A stretch of DNA of 43,536 bases from Ligilactobacillus ubinensis (GCF_024160875.1 NZ_JAIULA010000018.1:15057-58592); one strand, 5' to 3'. Counted from the first letter of the stretch, positions 1-9,623 are shown. The notes: generated by a model from the letters alone, not told the origin. Made by a program: numbers and translations.

Positions 1-333
1 TTGATGTTGCTGTACTTGTTGCATCTGCGCTTGTTGATGCCGCTGTACTTGTTGTATCTGCACTTGTTGATGTTGCTGTACTTGTTGCATCTGCGCTTGT
101 TGATGCCGCTGTACTTGTTGTATCTGCACTTGTTGATGTTGCTGCACTTGTTGTATCTGCGCTTGTTGATGTTGCTGTACTTGTTGTATCTGCGCTTGTT
201 GATGTTGCTGTACTTGTTGTATCTGCGCTTGTTGATGCCGCTGTACTTGTTGTATCTGCGCTTGTTGATGCCGCTGTACTTGTTGTATCTGCGCTTGTTG
301 ATGTTGCTGTACTTGTTGTATCTGCGCTTGTTG
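1..333. repeat. 33-bp in-frame tandem repeat, about 10 copies
   Basis: A 33-bp unit repeats head to tail with a few synonymous or conservative changes (cat/tat, gcc/gtt, cgc/cac). It encodes the 11-residue Ser/Thr/Ala repeat of the minus-strand surface protein. The near-identical copies suggest ongoing expansion and contraction by slippage or recombination. Confidence 0.9.
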
Positions 334-457
334 TATCTGCATGAGCATTATATGTATATCCTGTTGAACCTAACCCTACGATAACAGTTACCATACTAGC
401 AAAAATCCATTTTTTCCCTGATTTATACATTTTGTAATGTACTTTTTCTCGTCTCAT
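1..457 (-). CDS. KxYKxGKxW-signal surface protein with 11-residue Thr/Ser/Ala repeats (N-terminal part, cut by window edge)
   Basis: Reading leftward from the ATG at 457, the protein begins MRREKVHYKMYKSGKKW and continues into a hydrophobic stretch, a typical KxYKxGKxW-type signal peptide of secreted lactobacillar proteins (glucansucrases, serine-rich adhesins). The presumed cleavage region ends near AHA. From there to the window edge the chain is about ten copies of an 11-residue unit like SADTTSTATST, encoded by 33-bp DNA repeats. A GTGAGGG sequence upstream serves as ribosome binding site. The low-complexity Thr/Ser tract is probably a glycosylated stalk or variable linker. The functional domain lies outside the window, so adhesin versus GH70 glucansucrase cannot be decided. 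Confidence 0.85.
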   Translation of the reverse strand, partial: MRREKVHYKMYKSGKKWIFASMVTVIVGLGSTGYTYNAHADTTSADTTSTATSTSADTTSTAASTSADTTSTAASTSADTTSTATSTSADTTSTATSTSADTTSAATSTSADTTSTAASTSADATSTATSTSADTTSTAASTSADATSTATS

Positions 458-464
458 AAACTAT

Positions 465-535
465 CCCTCACAAAATATTTTATTTTTAAAATTAATTATT
501 TAATTTAAAATTAACATTATTGTAATAAGTGAGGG
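465..535 (-). promoter_or_regulatory. Inverted repeat that can mask the ribosome binding site of the surface-protein gene
   Basis: On the minus strand CCCTCAC (535-529) precedes GTGAGGG (471-465), which is the Shine-Dalgarno region of the ATG at 457. The 57 bases between them are almost pure A/T and contain further self-complementary runs. Pairing would hide the ribosome binding site. This is inference from complementarity only. Confidence 0.35.
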
Positions 536-835
536 TTTTTTATTTTTAATAACTAAAAAAAATGAAAAACTAATTATTCTGTTTTTCATCATTTTTAATC
601 ATAAATTAGATAACTAAGCATTGTTTATACAGGGCTCTAAGCTAGTTTTTTATTTATTTTTTAGTTTATAGTTTTTACAAAAAAATAACTTTTCATGTGA
701 CTTTTTACTTTTACACAAAAAATTACTATTTTTATACTCAATCTTTTGCGCTTTACATTTTCATTATAAAACAAAGTGAAATACTGATTATCTTACTTTT
801 CTACACTAAAAATATAAACTTAAGAATTTGGAATC
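536..835. other. AT-rich intergenic region upstream of the surface-protein gene
   Basis: About 300 bases without a credible gene. It presumably holds the promoter and long leader of the surface-protein gene. A perfect 9-bp hairpin (562-570 with 581-589, ATGAAAAAC/GTTTTTCAT) lies in it. A TATAAT hexamer on the minus strand near 765-770 is a possible -10, but no good -35 accompanies it. Confidence 0.4.
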
Positions 836-2020
836 CTATTCTCGTGCTAACTTTTGACGATGAACATTAATGTAATGGATAACTGAGTAAATAAAAATTA
901 TTGCAAAAGCCGCTGCACTTATCAACATTATTTGCCGTGATGAAGTACCATTTACTAATCCTAAAATTGCATCAACAACCGTTGGAGAAATAAAACAACC
1001 AATATTAACCAACACTAAAACAACCGTCGTTCCTAAATTAATTGAATCCTCTGGGGCTGCCCAATCAAGCCAATTGTACATGTATGGTACTCCTAATCCA
1101 AAACCAAAACCTAATACTAATACGGCAAAGAACAAGAAGATCATATTTGATGCAACCGAAACTAATATAAAGCCAACCGTAACTAATCCGAATCCGACAG
1201 GAAATATCTTATCATGTAGCTTTTTGAAGAAGAAACCAAAACTTGCACCCATCGGAATCCCTACTAAAGTTGAAATTCCTGATAATAACGCTGCTGAACT
1301 CGATGTACCTAACTTCTCATTAACAATTAAAGATGGTAATGCAAAACTCATTGGCATATAGAACATAAATATGAAAAACATTAAAATCGAAATCAATATA
1401 ACTGGACCGTTTATATGCTGCTTATTCTTATTTTTTTGTTGGACAACCGGTTCTTTCTTCTTCAATGGAACAAAGAATGTAAATAATATTAATACTGGGA
1501 TTACAAGGAAATAAATTGCAAAAGCTGCATGCCAACTGATCGTAACAAGATAGCTAACCATAAATGAAGCTAATGCTGCTCCAATACTACTCATAACATT
1601 TTGAAATCCTATCATAGAAGCCAATTCTTCTTCATTACTCTTATAAAATTCAGGGATTAAACTAACTGCTAATGAATTAAATAATCCAATACCTAAACCA
1701 ATTAAAAAACGCGAAACTAAAATGAGCATATATACGCTGGAATACATCGGAAAAGTGCCTGCTAACATTGTGATTACTAAGCCGACTAAAATTGTTGGTT
1801 TTTGCCCCCAAAATCTTACTAAAAAAGGACTAATTAACAAACCTACTATTATTCCAAAGTTAGGTACCGTTGATAATGTTTCAACTCCCGCTGTACTTAC
1901 ACCCGGAAATGCATGGTACATTAGCGGTAAAGCTGATGAAATTTGCGGTGCCATCATTAAAAAAATAGAGATAGAAAGTAACGATACCTTAAATATAAGC
2001 TTGTCTTTTGTTTCTTTCAC
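836..2020 (-). CDS. MFS transporter
   Basis: 394 residues with about 12 hydrophobic segments and a larger hydrophilic loop near residues 188-203 (basic, KKKEP...KNKNKQ), the usual two-lobed major facilitator layout in the cytoplasmic membrane. Between TM2 and TM3 the sequence RFWGQKP resembles the MFS motif-A loop, although the acidic residue is not obvious. The gene follows the esterase gene by 22 bases on the same strand and is probably co-transcribed, so the substrate may be an ester, or an acid or alcohol released by the esterase. The ATG follows GGAAGG. Substrate unknown; drug-efflux or cyanate/sugar-acid type MFS proteins are equally possible. Confidence 0.85.
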   Translation of the reverse strand: MKETKDKLIFKVSLLSISIFLMMAPQISSALPLMYHAFPGVSTAGVETLSTVPNFGIIVGLLISPFLVRFWGQKPTILVGLVITMLAGTFPMYSSVYMLILVSRFLIGLGIGLFNSLAVSLIPEFYKSNEEELASMIGFQNVMSSIGAALASFMVSYLVTISWHAAFAIYFLVIPVLILFTFFVPLKKKEPVVQQKNKNKQHINGPVILISILMFFIFMFYMPMSFALPSLIVNEKLGTSSSAALLSGISTLVGIPMGASFGFFFKKLHDKIFPVGFGLVTVGFILVSVASNMIFLFFAVLVLGFGFGLGVPYMYNWLDWAAPEDSINLGTTVVLVLVNIGCFISPTVVDAILGLVNGTSSRQIMLISAAAFAIIFIYSVIHYINVHRQKLARE

Positions 2021-2042
2021 ATTTCAACATTCCTTCCGTTTA

Positions 2043-2927
2043 TTATTCAACTATATATTTTCTAAAGAAATCCAACTCATCCTTATTAGCTTGAGCTGCA
2101 ATATCGTCTTTTTGATTAATTAAAAAAACGTGTCCCTGTGGATTATCCTTGTTGCCATATGATTTAGTAATATGCTCTATTCCTTTCGCCGTTAAAAAGC
2201 CATCAAACTTAATTGTTTGATCATGAATAAAATCTTCATTAGCTGTAGATAAATATACTGGCAAAAAATTACTATCTATATACTTCTCCGTATCTAACAG
2301 CTCTCGCTTTGTTTTTAAATCTGTAAAATAGCCCGCTGTTGCGTTCCCAATCATACCTGGATCAAGCACGAAGAAAGCTGCACTATTCATTGCTGCTGCT
2401 CGAAAATTTAAATTCGTAAGTTCATACCCAAACTTAGTCCGATATTCTTCGTTAGTTAAAAGCGTTATATACTGCTCAACCATCTGTCCGCCAGCACTAT
2501 CACCTATTAAAAAAACATTATTTCTATCTAAATTATATTCATCGGCATGCTCATCAACCCAATGAATATAGCGATTAACATCATCTAACTCCGCTGGAAA
2601 TTCTACATCGGGTGCAAGACGATAATTTGGATTAACAAACGCAAAACCTTGTTTAGCTAAACCTAATCCATAAAACTGATATGTCTCTTTTGTGCCGTAA
2701 CACCAACCGCCGCCATGAATATTAATGATTACCGGTATTTTTGCTGTCACTTCTTTTGGAATATATATATCTAATAGATGCCATTTCTTATCCGGACCAT
2801 AACTGATATCATCATATCTCTGTACTTCTGGTACCTCCCTAGGTAATCCTGCATCTCGCTTATCATCTCCTTGCTTAAATAGTGCCCTCATTTTCGAAAT
2901 ATCCTCTTTAATACTCGTTGTTGCCAT
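2043..2927 (-). CDS. Alpha/beta-hydrolase, hormone-sensitive-lipase-type esterase
   Basis: 294 residues without signal peptide, so a cytosolic esterase. It shows the HGGGW oxyanion motif (71-75), the nucleophile elbow GDSAGG with Ser144, a likely acid at Asp232 or Asp236 (STANEDFIHD) and a C-terminal GH with His266. This is the bacterial HSL/carboxylesterase family, which hydrolyses short acyl esters. First gene of a probable two-gene operon with the MFS transporter. A strong cre-like site lies about 19 bases upstream of the ATG, so glucose repression through CcpA is likely. The natural substrate, perhaps an acetylated glycoside or phenolic ester, cannot be read from sequence. Confidence 0.9.
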   Translation of the reverse strand: MATTSIKEDISKMRALFKQGDDKRDAGLPREVPEVQRYDDISYGPDKKWHLLDIYIPKEVTAKIPVIINIHGGGWCYGTKETYQFYGLGLAKQGFAFVNPNYRLAPDVEFPAELDDVNRYIHWVDEHADEYNLDRNNVFLIGDSAGGQMVEQYITLLTNEEYRTKFGYELTNLNFRAAAMNSAAFFVLDPGMIGNATAGYFTDLKTKRELLDTEKYIDSNFLPVYLSTANEDFIHDQTIKFDGFLTAKGIEHITKSYGNKDNPQGHVFLINQKDDIAAQANKDELDFFRKYIVE

Positions 2928-2945
2928 AACTTTTCACCCTTTCTT

Positions 2946-2959
2946 TGTTTGCGCTTTCA
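2946..2959 (-). promoter_or_regulatory. cre-like CcpA site upstream of the esterase
   Basis: The minus strand reads TGAAAGCGCAAACA, which fits the degenerate consensus WTGNAANCGNWNNCW. It lies between the esterase start (2927) and the upstream terminator, a position expected for roadblock repression. Confidence 0.6.
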
Positions 2960-2972
2960 TTTTATAACAACT

Positions 2973-3018
2973 AAAAAACAGACGTCATCCTTTTTTTGAC
3001 TAAAAAATGGCATCTGTT
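2973..3018 (-). terminator. Intrinsic terminator after the AraC gene
   Basis: AACAGACGTCAT (2977-2988) and ATGGCATCTGTT (3007-3018) form a hairpin with a small internal mismatch, followed on the minus strand by a T run (complement of 2973-2978). It separates the araC gene from the esterase-MFS operon. Confidence 0.65.
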
Positions 3019-3024
3019 GACTTT

Positions 3025-3888
3025 TTATATATTTATCTTCTTGTACAATTGTGATGCTGTTGTACCATACAGCTTAAACATAGCATTGTTCATTGTTTTA
3101 ATACTGCTAAAACCATTTAACTGAGCAATATCTGTTAAATTTTTTTGATGTCCTAAAATATCCGCGTATCCATTTTGTGCTCTAACGTTATTAATATAAC
3201 GCCCAACTGTAATACCCATATTCTTCTTAAAAAAACGTGCCAGGTACTCTTTTGAAACGTTACTTTTTTCAGCTATCTCTTGTAATGAAATATTCTCTTG
3301 AAAATTCTCATTAACAAATTTCGTTATAATCTGCAAACGCTCAATTACATATGCTTTTTGCCCATATAGAGTCTTGCCTGTACTAGTATAGGTGAAGTAC
3401 CTTAACATAAGATACAAAACTTCATCAAATAGCGTTTGCAATCTAATATTTTGATATGAACTTTCATTTTTGAAAACACCGACTACCTGTAAGAGTAATG
3501 CTTGTAATTCAATATACCGCTCTTTTTGTAACCCACTAAATGACGCAAGATTATTAAGCTGGATTTCTTTTTTAGTAATTTCAGGATAGAGACTTGCTAC
3601 ATATGCATATGGATAAATAATAGATAAAAATTCGCTTCCTACTGTTAAATAGTTATTGGCACTATGAATTTCTTGTGAATTGACAACTAATATCTGATTT
3701 TCTTTCGTTTTATAGCAATGTCCGGAAATCGTAAAATCTTCAATCGTTCCATGAACTGAATAACTAAGCTCAATCCCCTGATGCCAGTGTGGAGCTACAT
3801 ACACACGCCCTGGTACATTATGCAAATAAATCCATACCGAAAGAGGACCTGTTGTTTTAACAATCTCATGTGTATATTCTGCATTCAT
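3025..3888 (-). CDS. AraC-family transcriptional regulator with cupin sensor domain
   Basis: 287 residues. The N-terminal half contains a cupin-like segment (PHWHQGIELSYSVHG, about residues 33-47) typical of sugar-sensing AraC proteins. The last 100 residues hold two helix-turn-helix units, with ISLQEIAEKSNVSKEYLARFF in the first and a second ending near the C-terminus. The gene lies between the esterase-MFS pair and the GH1 gene, all on the minus strand, so it may activate one of them. GH1 is already flanked by a GntR gene, which makes the esterase-MFS operon the likelier target. The effector is unknown. Confidence 0.88.
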   Translation of the reverse strand: MNAEYTHEIVKTTGPLSVWIYLHNVPGRVYVAPHWHQGIELSYSVHGTIEDFTISGHCYKTKENQILVVNSQEIHSANNYLTVGSEFLSIIYPYAYVASLYPEITKKEIQLNNLASFSGLQKERYIELQALLLQVVGVFKNESSYQNIRLQTLFDEVLYLMLRYFTYTSTGKTLYGQKAYVIERLQIITKFVNENFQENISLQEIAEKSNVSKEYLARFFKKNMGITVGRYINNVRAQNGYADILGHQKNLTDIAQLNGFSSIKTMNNAMFKLYGTTASQLYKKINI

Positions 3889-3946
3889 ATCTTCATCACC
3901 CTTAAAACATTGACCTAAAAATCGCTAAAATTATCCTACCTACTTT

Positions 3947-5443
<1,497 letters not shown>

Positions 5444-5477
5444 TTACTAAAAATTACTATACATTTATTCTAATTAA

Positions 5478-5513
5478 AGTATAATTGACTTATCGGTATA
5501 ACAATAATTACTC
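5478..5513. promoter_or_regulatory. Divergent promoter region of GH1 and gntR with operator-like palindrome
   Basis: The 113-bp gap between the GH1 and first gntR starts contains a TATACT -10 hexamer on the minus strand (5483-5478) and TTGACT on the plus strand (5485-5490). The 12-bp sequence TTATCGGTATAA (5490-5501, imperfect palindrome) lies between them and could be the regulator's operator. Moderate support only. Confidence 0.4.
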
Positions 5514-5544
5514 CTAATAAATTTACATGAAAGGACCCTGTCTG

Positions 5545-6267
5545 ATGACATTAAAATACCAGCTAGTCGCACATGATTTAGCTGAAAAAATTGACAATCA
5601 AATCTATATTGATAAACTTCCCAGCGAAGTTGAACTAATGCAGCAATATAACGTAAGTCGAAATACAATTCGAAATGCTTTAAACATTCTATATAGCCAA
5701 GGTATCATTCGACGTATTCAAGGAAGCGGGTACTTTATTAGTTTTTCTCCACGTAGCGACGGTACTGTACTAAATTTAGCAAATAAACGTGGACTACGTG
5801 ACCTTGAAGCCGACGAACCTGTTGTTTCTGATGTATTAATTCTTGAAACAATTCCTGCAGGAACACACGTAAGTCATTTTCTACAATGTGATCAAAACGA
5901 CATCGTTTATCACGTACAACGCTTACGCCATAAAAGCAATATTATTGTTAGCCTTGAAGAAGCTTTTTACCTTAAAAGTGTTGTCCCTTATCTAAATGAG
6001 GAAATTTGCTCTGGTTCTATCTTTTCATTCATTATTAAAACTTACCATCTTGAGGTAAAAAATGGTGATGAATATGTTAAAGTTCACCAATTAACTGATG
6101 AAGAAGCGAATATTACTAAGCTACCTATCGCTACTCCAGCTTTATATCTCGAAGAAATTAATTATTTAAAAAATGAACAACCATTTAATTATTCGCGTAC
6201 GCTATATTTGCAACAAGATTTAACTCTGTATTATCACGTCAGCAATTACTTAAATCACTTACAATAA
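5545..6267 (+). CDS. GntR-family (HutC-type) regulator of the beta-glucoside module
   Basis: 240 residues from the ATG at 5545. An in-frame ATG at 5527 lies upstream of the GAAAGGA ribosome binding site (5529-5535) and is not the start; the chosen start also aligns with the paralog at 7302. The winged helix-turn-helix occupies about residues 15-70 (KLPSEVELMQQYNVSRNTIRN, then QGSGYFI), and a UTRA-type effector domain fills the rest. Such proteins repress sugar operons and release DNA when a phosphosugar binds. It is divergent from the GH1 gene and is paralogous to the second GntR. Confidence 0.9.
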   Translation: MTLKYQLVAHDLAEKIDNQIYIDKLPSEVELMQQYNVSRNTIRNALNILYSQGIIRRIQGSGYFISFSPRSDGTVLNLANKRGLRDLEADEPVVSDVLILETIPAGTHVSHFLQCDQNDIVYHVQRLRHKSNIIVSLEEAFYLKSVVPYLNEEICSGSIFSFIIKTYHLEVKNGDEYVKVHQLTDEEANITKLPIATPALYLEEINYLKNEQPFNYSRTLYLQQDLTLYYHVSNYLNHLQ

Positions 6268-6309
6268 TTTTTAACTGAGATTTTCTCAGTTTTACTAGAT
6301 AACTTTAAC

Positions 6310-6348
6310 AAAAAGCTGGGGAATTTAACAAAATTTCCCCAGCTTTTT
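6310..6348. terminator. Bidirectional terminator between gntR and PTS IIA
   Basis: A perfect 14-bp stem, AAAAAGCTGGGGAA (6310-6323) with TTCCCCAGCTTTTT (6335-6348), works for both convergent genes because it has A and T tails on opposite sides. Confidence 0.9.
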
Positions 6349-6400
6349 AAGTCTATCAATAAATACAAACCCCAGTTAATGATTTATTAATAGCTACACC

Positions 6401-6757
6401 TTATTTTTCTAATTTAGCTACACGTTCGTACAAATCCACAATTTCACCTGCTAAATCACGGAACGTAATAGCATTCATCATATGATCTTGTGAATGAACC
6501 GTTAGTAACGTTACCTTAGTATGGTTACCTTGTGCTTCTTGTGTTAACATTCCTGTTTGCGTGTTATGGGCTTCTACTAACGCATCATCAGATTCTTTTA
6601 GTTTTTTATGAGCTTCCTCAAAATCACCTGTTTTCGCAGCTCTAATTGCTTCAAAAGCAAAACTTTTTGCATTGCCACCATTAATAATCAAACCCATTGT
6701 TACTTCAAGATTTTCTTGCTCAATTTCTTCCGGTGTCTTTGCTTTATCTTCAGCCAT
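6401..6757 (-). CDS. PTS lactose/cellobiose-family IIA component
   Basis: 118 residues, standard size for the all-helical IIA of the lactose/cellobiose PTS family. The active-site region reads LLTVHSQDHMMNAI: His88 is the phosphorylated residue and Asp91 the conserved metal-binding acid of the trimer. IIA takes phosphate from HPr and passes it to IIB. It lies 33 bases downstream of the IIB gene and is co-transcribed with it. The IIC gene stands apart beyond the second gntR. Confidence 0.95.
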   Translation of the reverse strand: MAEDKAKTPEEIEQENLEVTMGLIINGGNAKSFAFEAIRAAKTGDFEEAHKKLKESDDALVEAHNTQTGMLTQEAQGNHTKVTLLTVHSQDHMMNAITFRDLAGEIVDLYERVAKLEK

Positions 6758-6790
6758 AAATTTCTTCCTTCCGTGTAGTCTTATCTTTAT

Positions 6791-7123
6791 TTAACCGTTA
6801 ATTAACTTATCAGCTTGTGCCAAAACCGTTTTGCCGTCCATCATACCATATGAACGCATATCAATAATAGCTAAAGGAATATCAGCACCGTTTTTACGCC
6901 CAGCTAACTTCTTTTTGAAATCACTTTCCATATAACGAACTTGAGGTCCTAATAAAACGCAGTCAATATTTTTAGTCTCTAACTGTTGATCAGCTTCACT
7001 TGCAGACACTGCAAAAATTTCTGCATCTTTGCCTACAGCTGCAGCTGCATCTTGCATCTTTTTAACTAATAAACTCGTACTCATACCTGCTGCGCAACAT
7101 AACATTATTGTTTCTTTTGCCAT
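6791..7123 (-). CDS. PTS lactose/cellobiose-family IIB component
   Basis: 110 residues with the N-terminal LCCAAGMSTSLL loop. Cys10 is the expected phosphocysteine and the following loop cradles the phosphate. It receives phosphate from IIA and transfers it to the sugar transported by IIC. First gene of an IIB-IIA operon. Its promoter carries a GTAC-type operator (7218-7246) and a cre-like site (7183-7196). Confidence 0.95.
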   Translation of the reverse strand: MAKETIMLCCAAGMSTSLLVKKMQDAAAAVGKDAEIFAVSASEADQQLETKNIDCVLLGPQVRYMESDFKKKLAGRKNGADIPLAIIDMRSYGMMDGKTVLAQADKLING

Positions 7124-7182
7124 AATTATTATCCCCTTTTGTCTTTTATATTAAGCGCTTTAAAAATAAAGTAACTTGATTT

Positions 7183-7196
7183 ATTAAACGCTTTCA
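7183..7196 (-). promoter_or_regulatory. cre-like CcpA site upstream of PTS IIB
   Basis: The minus strand reads TGAAAGCGTTTAAT, matching 12 of 14 positions of TGWAANCGNTNNCA. It lies just downstream of the predicted IIB promoter. Confidence 0.5.
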
Positions 7197-7206
7197 TCTA
7201 CAATAC

Positions 7207-7246
7207 AGTTATAACACGTTGGTACGAATTTTACAAGTACTTAATC
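7207..7246 (-). promoter_or_regulatory. PTS IIB promoter with GntR operator in the spacer
   Basis: On the minus strand TTGTAA is followed after 17 bases by TATAAC. The segment 7218-7246 matches closely the element upstream of IIC: TTGGTAC, then AATTT, then AAGTACT, with two GTAC blocks about 11 bases apart. The overlap with the promoter fits repression by one or both adjacent GntR proteins. Confidence 0.55.
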
Positions 7247-7301
7247 AATTATTTTCAAAAATATGTAAATTTACGTTTCAACTTTTAGGGGGGCTTTTAC
7301 A

Positions 7302-8030
7302 TTGATTCTCAAGTATCAAGAAATTGCATCAGACTTATTAACAAAAATTAATAATGCTTTTTTCACTAATAAACTACCACCAGAGCCTGAACTTATGCAT
7401 ATGTACATGGTTAGCCGCAATACCATTCGTAACGCTCTAAATGTTCTCGTCACTCGTGGTGTTTTACGTCGCGTTCAAGGTAGCGGCTATTATATTAATC
7501 AAACATTACCTTTTTCAGGATATATTTTAGATTTAGCTGATAAAAAAGGTATTAATGAAATTTATCAACGTCTTTTAAAAACGTCTCCTAAAACTAAAGT
7601 GCTGAAACTTTTCCAAGAAAACCCTAGTGTAGAACTTAAAAAGCTTCTTGCTTGTGATGATGCTGAAAAAGTCTATCATGTCATGCGTGTTCACTCGTCT
7701 TCACTAGATAAAAACTTGACGATTCTTGAAGAAACTTACCTTCGCTGTTCATTCGTTCCTTATTTACCAACAAAAGCTTGTAAAAGTTCAATTACTAAGT
7801 TTATTGAAAAGACTTATAACTGGCACATAAAATCAGCTTTAACCTACTTTAGTTTACATGATTTAACTAATATTGAAGCTGAACTAATGCAACTTCCCGC
7901 TGGAAAAACGGTTCTTCAGCGTGAAGAGATAAACTATCAAGATAACGAGATACCTATATCGTTCGCTAAAAATTATTATCCCGCTACTAATCTAAAATTT
8001 TTAACGAGGACGGTTGATGAACTTGAATAA
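7302..8030 (+). CDS. GntR-family (HutC-type) regulator, second paralog
   Basis: 242 residues starting at a TTG (7302), the only start properly spaced behind the AGGGGGG ribosome binding site at 7287-7293. The N-terminus LKYQEIASDLLTKI, helix region VSRNTIRNALNVL and QGSGYYI align with the first GntR, so the two arose by duplication. The C-terminal part is a UTRA-type ligand domain. It is divergent from PTS IIB-IIA and convergent with PTS IIC, and both of those promoters carry the shared operator, so this copy is the best candidate for the PTS repressor. Confidence 0.9.
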   Translation: MILKYQEIASDLLTKINNAFFTNKLPPEPELMHMYMVSRNTIRNALNVLVTRGVLRRVQGSGYYINQTLPFSGYILDLADKKGINEIYQRLLKTSPKTKVLKLFQENPSVELKKLLACDDAEKVYHVMRVHSSSLDKNLTILEETYLRCSFVPYLPTKACKSSITKFIEKTYNWHIKSALTYFSLHDLTNIEAELMQLPAGKTVLQREEINYQDNEIPISFAKNYYPATNLKFLTRTVDELE

Positions 8031-8062
8031 CTTATTTTTATTTTTTTAAATATTATCTATCT

Positions 8063-8107
8063 AAAAAAGATCAACCTCAAAGTTAATTGATGAAGTCGAT
8101 CTTTTTT
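8063..8107. terminator. Bidirectional terminator between gntR and PTS IIC
   Basis: AAAAAAGATC (8063-8072) pairs with GATCTTTTTT (8098-8107), extended by imperfect pairing inside. It serves both convergent genes. Confidence 0.75.
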
Positions 8108-8125
8108 ACTTATTCTGTAACTAGA

Positions 8126-9418
8126 TTATGCTGTTTCAAGAGCTACAGCTTCTTCTTCTGCTTTAAGAGCTTGACGATCTGCAACTTTAAAGAATGGGTA
8201 GTATAAAACAAATGAAACAGCAATTTCAACTACTTGGAAAAGAGCACCTTTCCAACCGGATAATAAGAATCCAGCAATAACAGGTGGTGTTGTCCATGGA
8301 ATATTAGTCCCATTTGTAATAGGTACCAGGCCACTACTCATTGCAAAATATGCCAAAGTTACAAAAATAAGTGGCGATAAAACAAATGGAATAACCATAA
8401 TTGGGTTTAAAACAATTGGAATACCAAATATTAACGGTTCATTAATATTAAAGATACCAGGTCCAATTGCTAATTTTCCTAATGCCTTAAATTGATCTGA
8501 TTTTGCTAAGAACAACATTGCTAAAGCTAAACCGATTGTAGCACCACATCCGCCTAACTTAACAAAGTTAGCATCAAATTGGTAGTTAACAACATGTGTT
8601 GGTAATTTTCCAGCAGCAACTTGCGCAGCATTTTCAGCTGTTAATGCTAACCAGATTGGTTGCATAACACCACCCAAGATGTTTGGCCCATGTAAACCAA
8701 ATGAGAACAAGACACAAGCAAGAAACTCGACTAACATCGTAGCAGGATATGATGATCCAATTGATGTTAATGGTGTTTGAATAATCTTGAAGATAAATGC
8801 CTGTGCTGAAGCAAAGTCAGTGATACTAAAAATAAAACGAATCACATCAAAAATAACAAATACGAATACCCCTGGAATCAATGCTTCAAAAGATGTACTT
8901 ACGTTTTCTGGAACGCCATCAGGCATCTTTATCTTCCAACCACGTTGTAATACTAAACGAACAATTTCAACAGCTAAAATTGTAGCAAACATCCCTAAGA
9001 ACAAACCAGATGCACTGAAGTTAGTTGCTGGTAAATATGATAATGTCTTAAATACTGATTCTGGTGTTAAAATCAAAAAACCAGCAAATGACATTGTTAT
9101 AGCTGCAATAGAATCAATCTTATAGTAATCAGCTAAACTTTTAGCCATGCCAATGATAACATAAATTGTCATTAAGCCCATTGATAAGTTATAAGGTACG
9201 TTAAACCAATCAGCCCAGTTTTTTCCTAATAGGTGACTCATGAATGCACTATAGCCAGTAATTGGCAAGTTGGCAAACAATAAGAACATAGAACCAATAA
9301 TGATAATAGATGTTGCTCCAAAGAATCCATCACGGATAGCTGCTAAATAGCGATTGCTATTCAATTTATTCGCAATAGGACCCAAAGCCATTTGAAGTTT
9401 ATCCAAGAACTTGTCCAT
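8126..9418 (-). CDS. PTS lactose/cellobiose-family IIC permease
   Basis: 430 residues from the ATG at 9418. An upstream in-frame TTG (9439) is rejected because the GGAGG ribosome binding site lies between it and this ATG. The protein has around ten hydrophobic segments, with the family-typical segment FNINEPLIFGIPIVLNPIMVIPF (about residues 320-342) that forms part of the sugar-binding and translocation site. It is the membrane channel for the sugar phosphorylated by the IIA and IIB encoded at 6401-7123. The product would be cleaved by the GH1 enzyme. It is transcribed on its own. Confidence 0.95.
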   Translation of the reverse strand: MDKFLDKLQMALGPIANKLNSNRYLAAIRDGFFGATSIIIIGSMFLLFANLPITGYSAFMSHLLGKNWADWFNVPYNLSMGLMTIYVIIGMAKSLADYYKIDSIAAITMSFAGFLILTPESVFKTLSYLPATNFSASGLFLGMFATILAVEIVRLVLQRGWKIKMPDGVPENVSTSFEALIPGVFVFVIFDVIRFIFSITDFASAQAFIFKIIQTPLTSIGSSYPATMLVEFLACVLFSFGLHGPNILGGVMQPIWLALTAENAAQVAAGKLPTHVVNYQFDANFVKLGGCGATIGLALAMLFLAKSDQFKALGKLAIGPGIFNINEPLIFGIPIVLNPIMVIPFVLSPLIFVTLAYFAMSSGLVPITNGTNIPWTTPPVIAGFLLSGWKGALFQVVEIAVSFVLYYPFFKVADRQALKAEEEAVALETA

Positions 9419-9457
9419 AAAATTTTCCTCCAAACTCAATAAGTGTGTTAGTTTTTT

Positions 9458-9471
9458 AGAAAGCGCTTCCT
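9458..9471 (-). promoter_or_regulatory. cre-like CcpA site upstream of PTS IIC
   Basis: AGAAAGCGCTTCCT on the plus strand fits the degenerate cre consensus except for its first base, and lies between the predicted transcription start and the IIC start codon. Confidence 0.55.
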
Positions 9472-9483
9472 TGTTAACAATTA

Positions 9484-9524
9484 CATTATATAGTCATTGG
9501 TACCAATTTGTAAAGTACTAATCT
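9484..9524 (-). promoter_or_regulatory. PTS IIC promoter with GntR operator
   Basis: A TATAAT hexamer on the minus strand (about 9491-9486) follows TTTACA by 18 bases. The spacer holds the perfect palindrome ATTGGTACCAAT, and the whole block 9497-9524 is nearly the same as 7218-7246 in front of IIB. HutC-family GntR proteins typically bind sites of this shape (known for the family). Confidence 0.6.
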
Positions 9525-9623
9525 AATTTTTTTATTACGATAAGTCAGATTCGTCTAACTGTATACAATAAAAGTTATTATTTAACAATTATTTTTTTAG
9601 TTATTATTTCGATTTTTGCCCAC

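Noticed and set aside
1-333. CRISPR-like regular repeats
   Set aside because: The units are contiguous with no unique spacers and keep a reading frame, so they are protein-coding tandem repeats.
1-384. Leu/Tyr-rich open frame on the plus strand
   Set aside because: It is the antisense shadow of the Thr/Ser/Ala repeats, has no ribosome binding site and has an implausible composition; the minus-strand frame has a perfect signal peptide.
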